The notes under the pieces were generated by a model. That model was not told the origin of the DNA. It saw nothing but the letters and a program-made list of their open reading frames with translations, and searched no databases. A DNA stretch of 5,690 nt, taken from NCBI GenBank assembly GCA_021810735.1, contig JAJZIF010000275.1:1-5690 (forward strand), read 5' to 3'. Shown one piece after another: positions 5,605 to 5,690 of this stretch (positions are counted from its first letter, which is position 1; the number at the start of each line of letters is the position of its first letter). The translations under genes and the position numbers were made by a program. The DNA comes from Acidobacteriota bacterium. Its GTDB lineage: Bacteria > Acidobacteriota > Terriglobia > Terriglobales > Acidobacteriaceae.

Positions 5605-5690
5605 TCAGTAGTAGCGGCTCAGGTTCATGCCTTTGTACAGGCTTGCCACCTCGTCGCCATAGCCGTTAAACATCAGCGTCGGCTCCAGTT
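5605..5690 (-). CDS. msrP: MsrP, periplasmic molybdopterin methionine sulfoxide reductase, C-terminal 27 residues only
   Basis: The minus strand from the right edge reads LEPTLMFNGYGDEVASLYKG followed by MNLSRYY and a TGA stop (5607-5605). The first two bases at the edge are part of a split codon. FNGYGDEVASLYKGMNL closely resembles the C-terminal signature of MsrP (YedY), where a conserved FNGY...VA.LY.GMDL segment closes the molybdopterin enzyme. Its position directly upstream of msrQ on the same strand confirms the assignment. The catalytic domain and the expected Tat signal lie outside the window, so nothing can be said about active-site integrity. Confidence 0.88.
   Translation of the reverse strand, partial: LEPTLMFNGYGDEVASLYKGMNLSRYY

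Overview
The window is a GC-rich, densely coding piece of bacterial chromosome. Gene content and protein style point to a Gram-negative soil bacterium, most likely Acidobacteriota (Terriglobia). The style includes a SurA/PpiC-type protein with a very basic tail, an S41 protease with its own C-terminal extension, and strong C/G third-position bias. The taxonomic call is inference from family resemblance, not from a marker gene. No mobile element, CRISPR array, tRNA or rRNA was seen.

Layout, left to right. (1) On the minus strand, a two-gene operon reads leftward from about 2457: a secreted SurA-like parvulin/chaperone protein (766-2457), then after 21 nt a YhaM-type 3'-5' exoribonuclease (744 to 1, cut by the window edge). 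(2) A divergent intergenic region of about 227 bp (2458-2684) holds candidate promoters for both directions and a few small inverted repeats. (3) On the plus strand, an exported S41 C-terminal processing protease (2685-4310) ends at a strong intrinsic terminator (4329-4359). (4) Next comes a GNAT N-acetyltransferase on the plus strand (4413-4940). (5) Converging on it with only 3 nt between stop codons is msrQ (4944-5573, minus). It is preceded 31 nt upstream by the last 27 codons of msrP (5605-5690, minus), whose remainder lies outside the window.

Functionally, three of the five loci act on proteins outside the cytoplasm: a periplasmic folding factor, a periplasmic processing protease, and the MsrPQ system that repairs oxidised methionine in envelope proteins. 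The window therefore reads as an envelope protein quality-control neighbourhood, with an RNA-decay nuclease and an acetyltransferase of unknown substrate interspersed. No clearly new multi-gene system was found. The most unusual element is the roughly 219-residue Lys/Arg-rich tail on the SurA-like protein, combined with apparent loss of the usual parvulin active-site residues.
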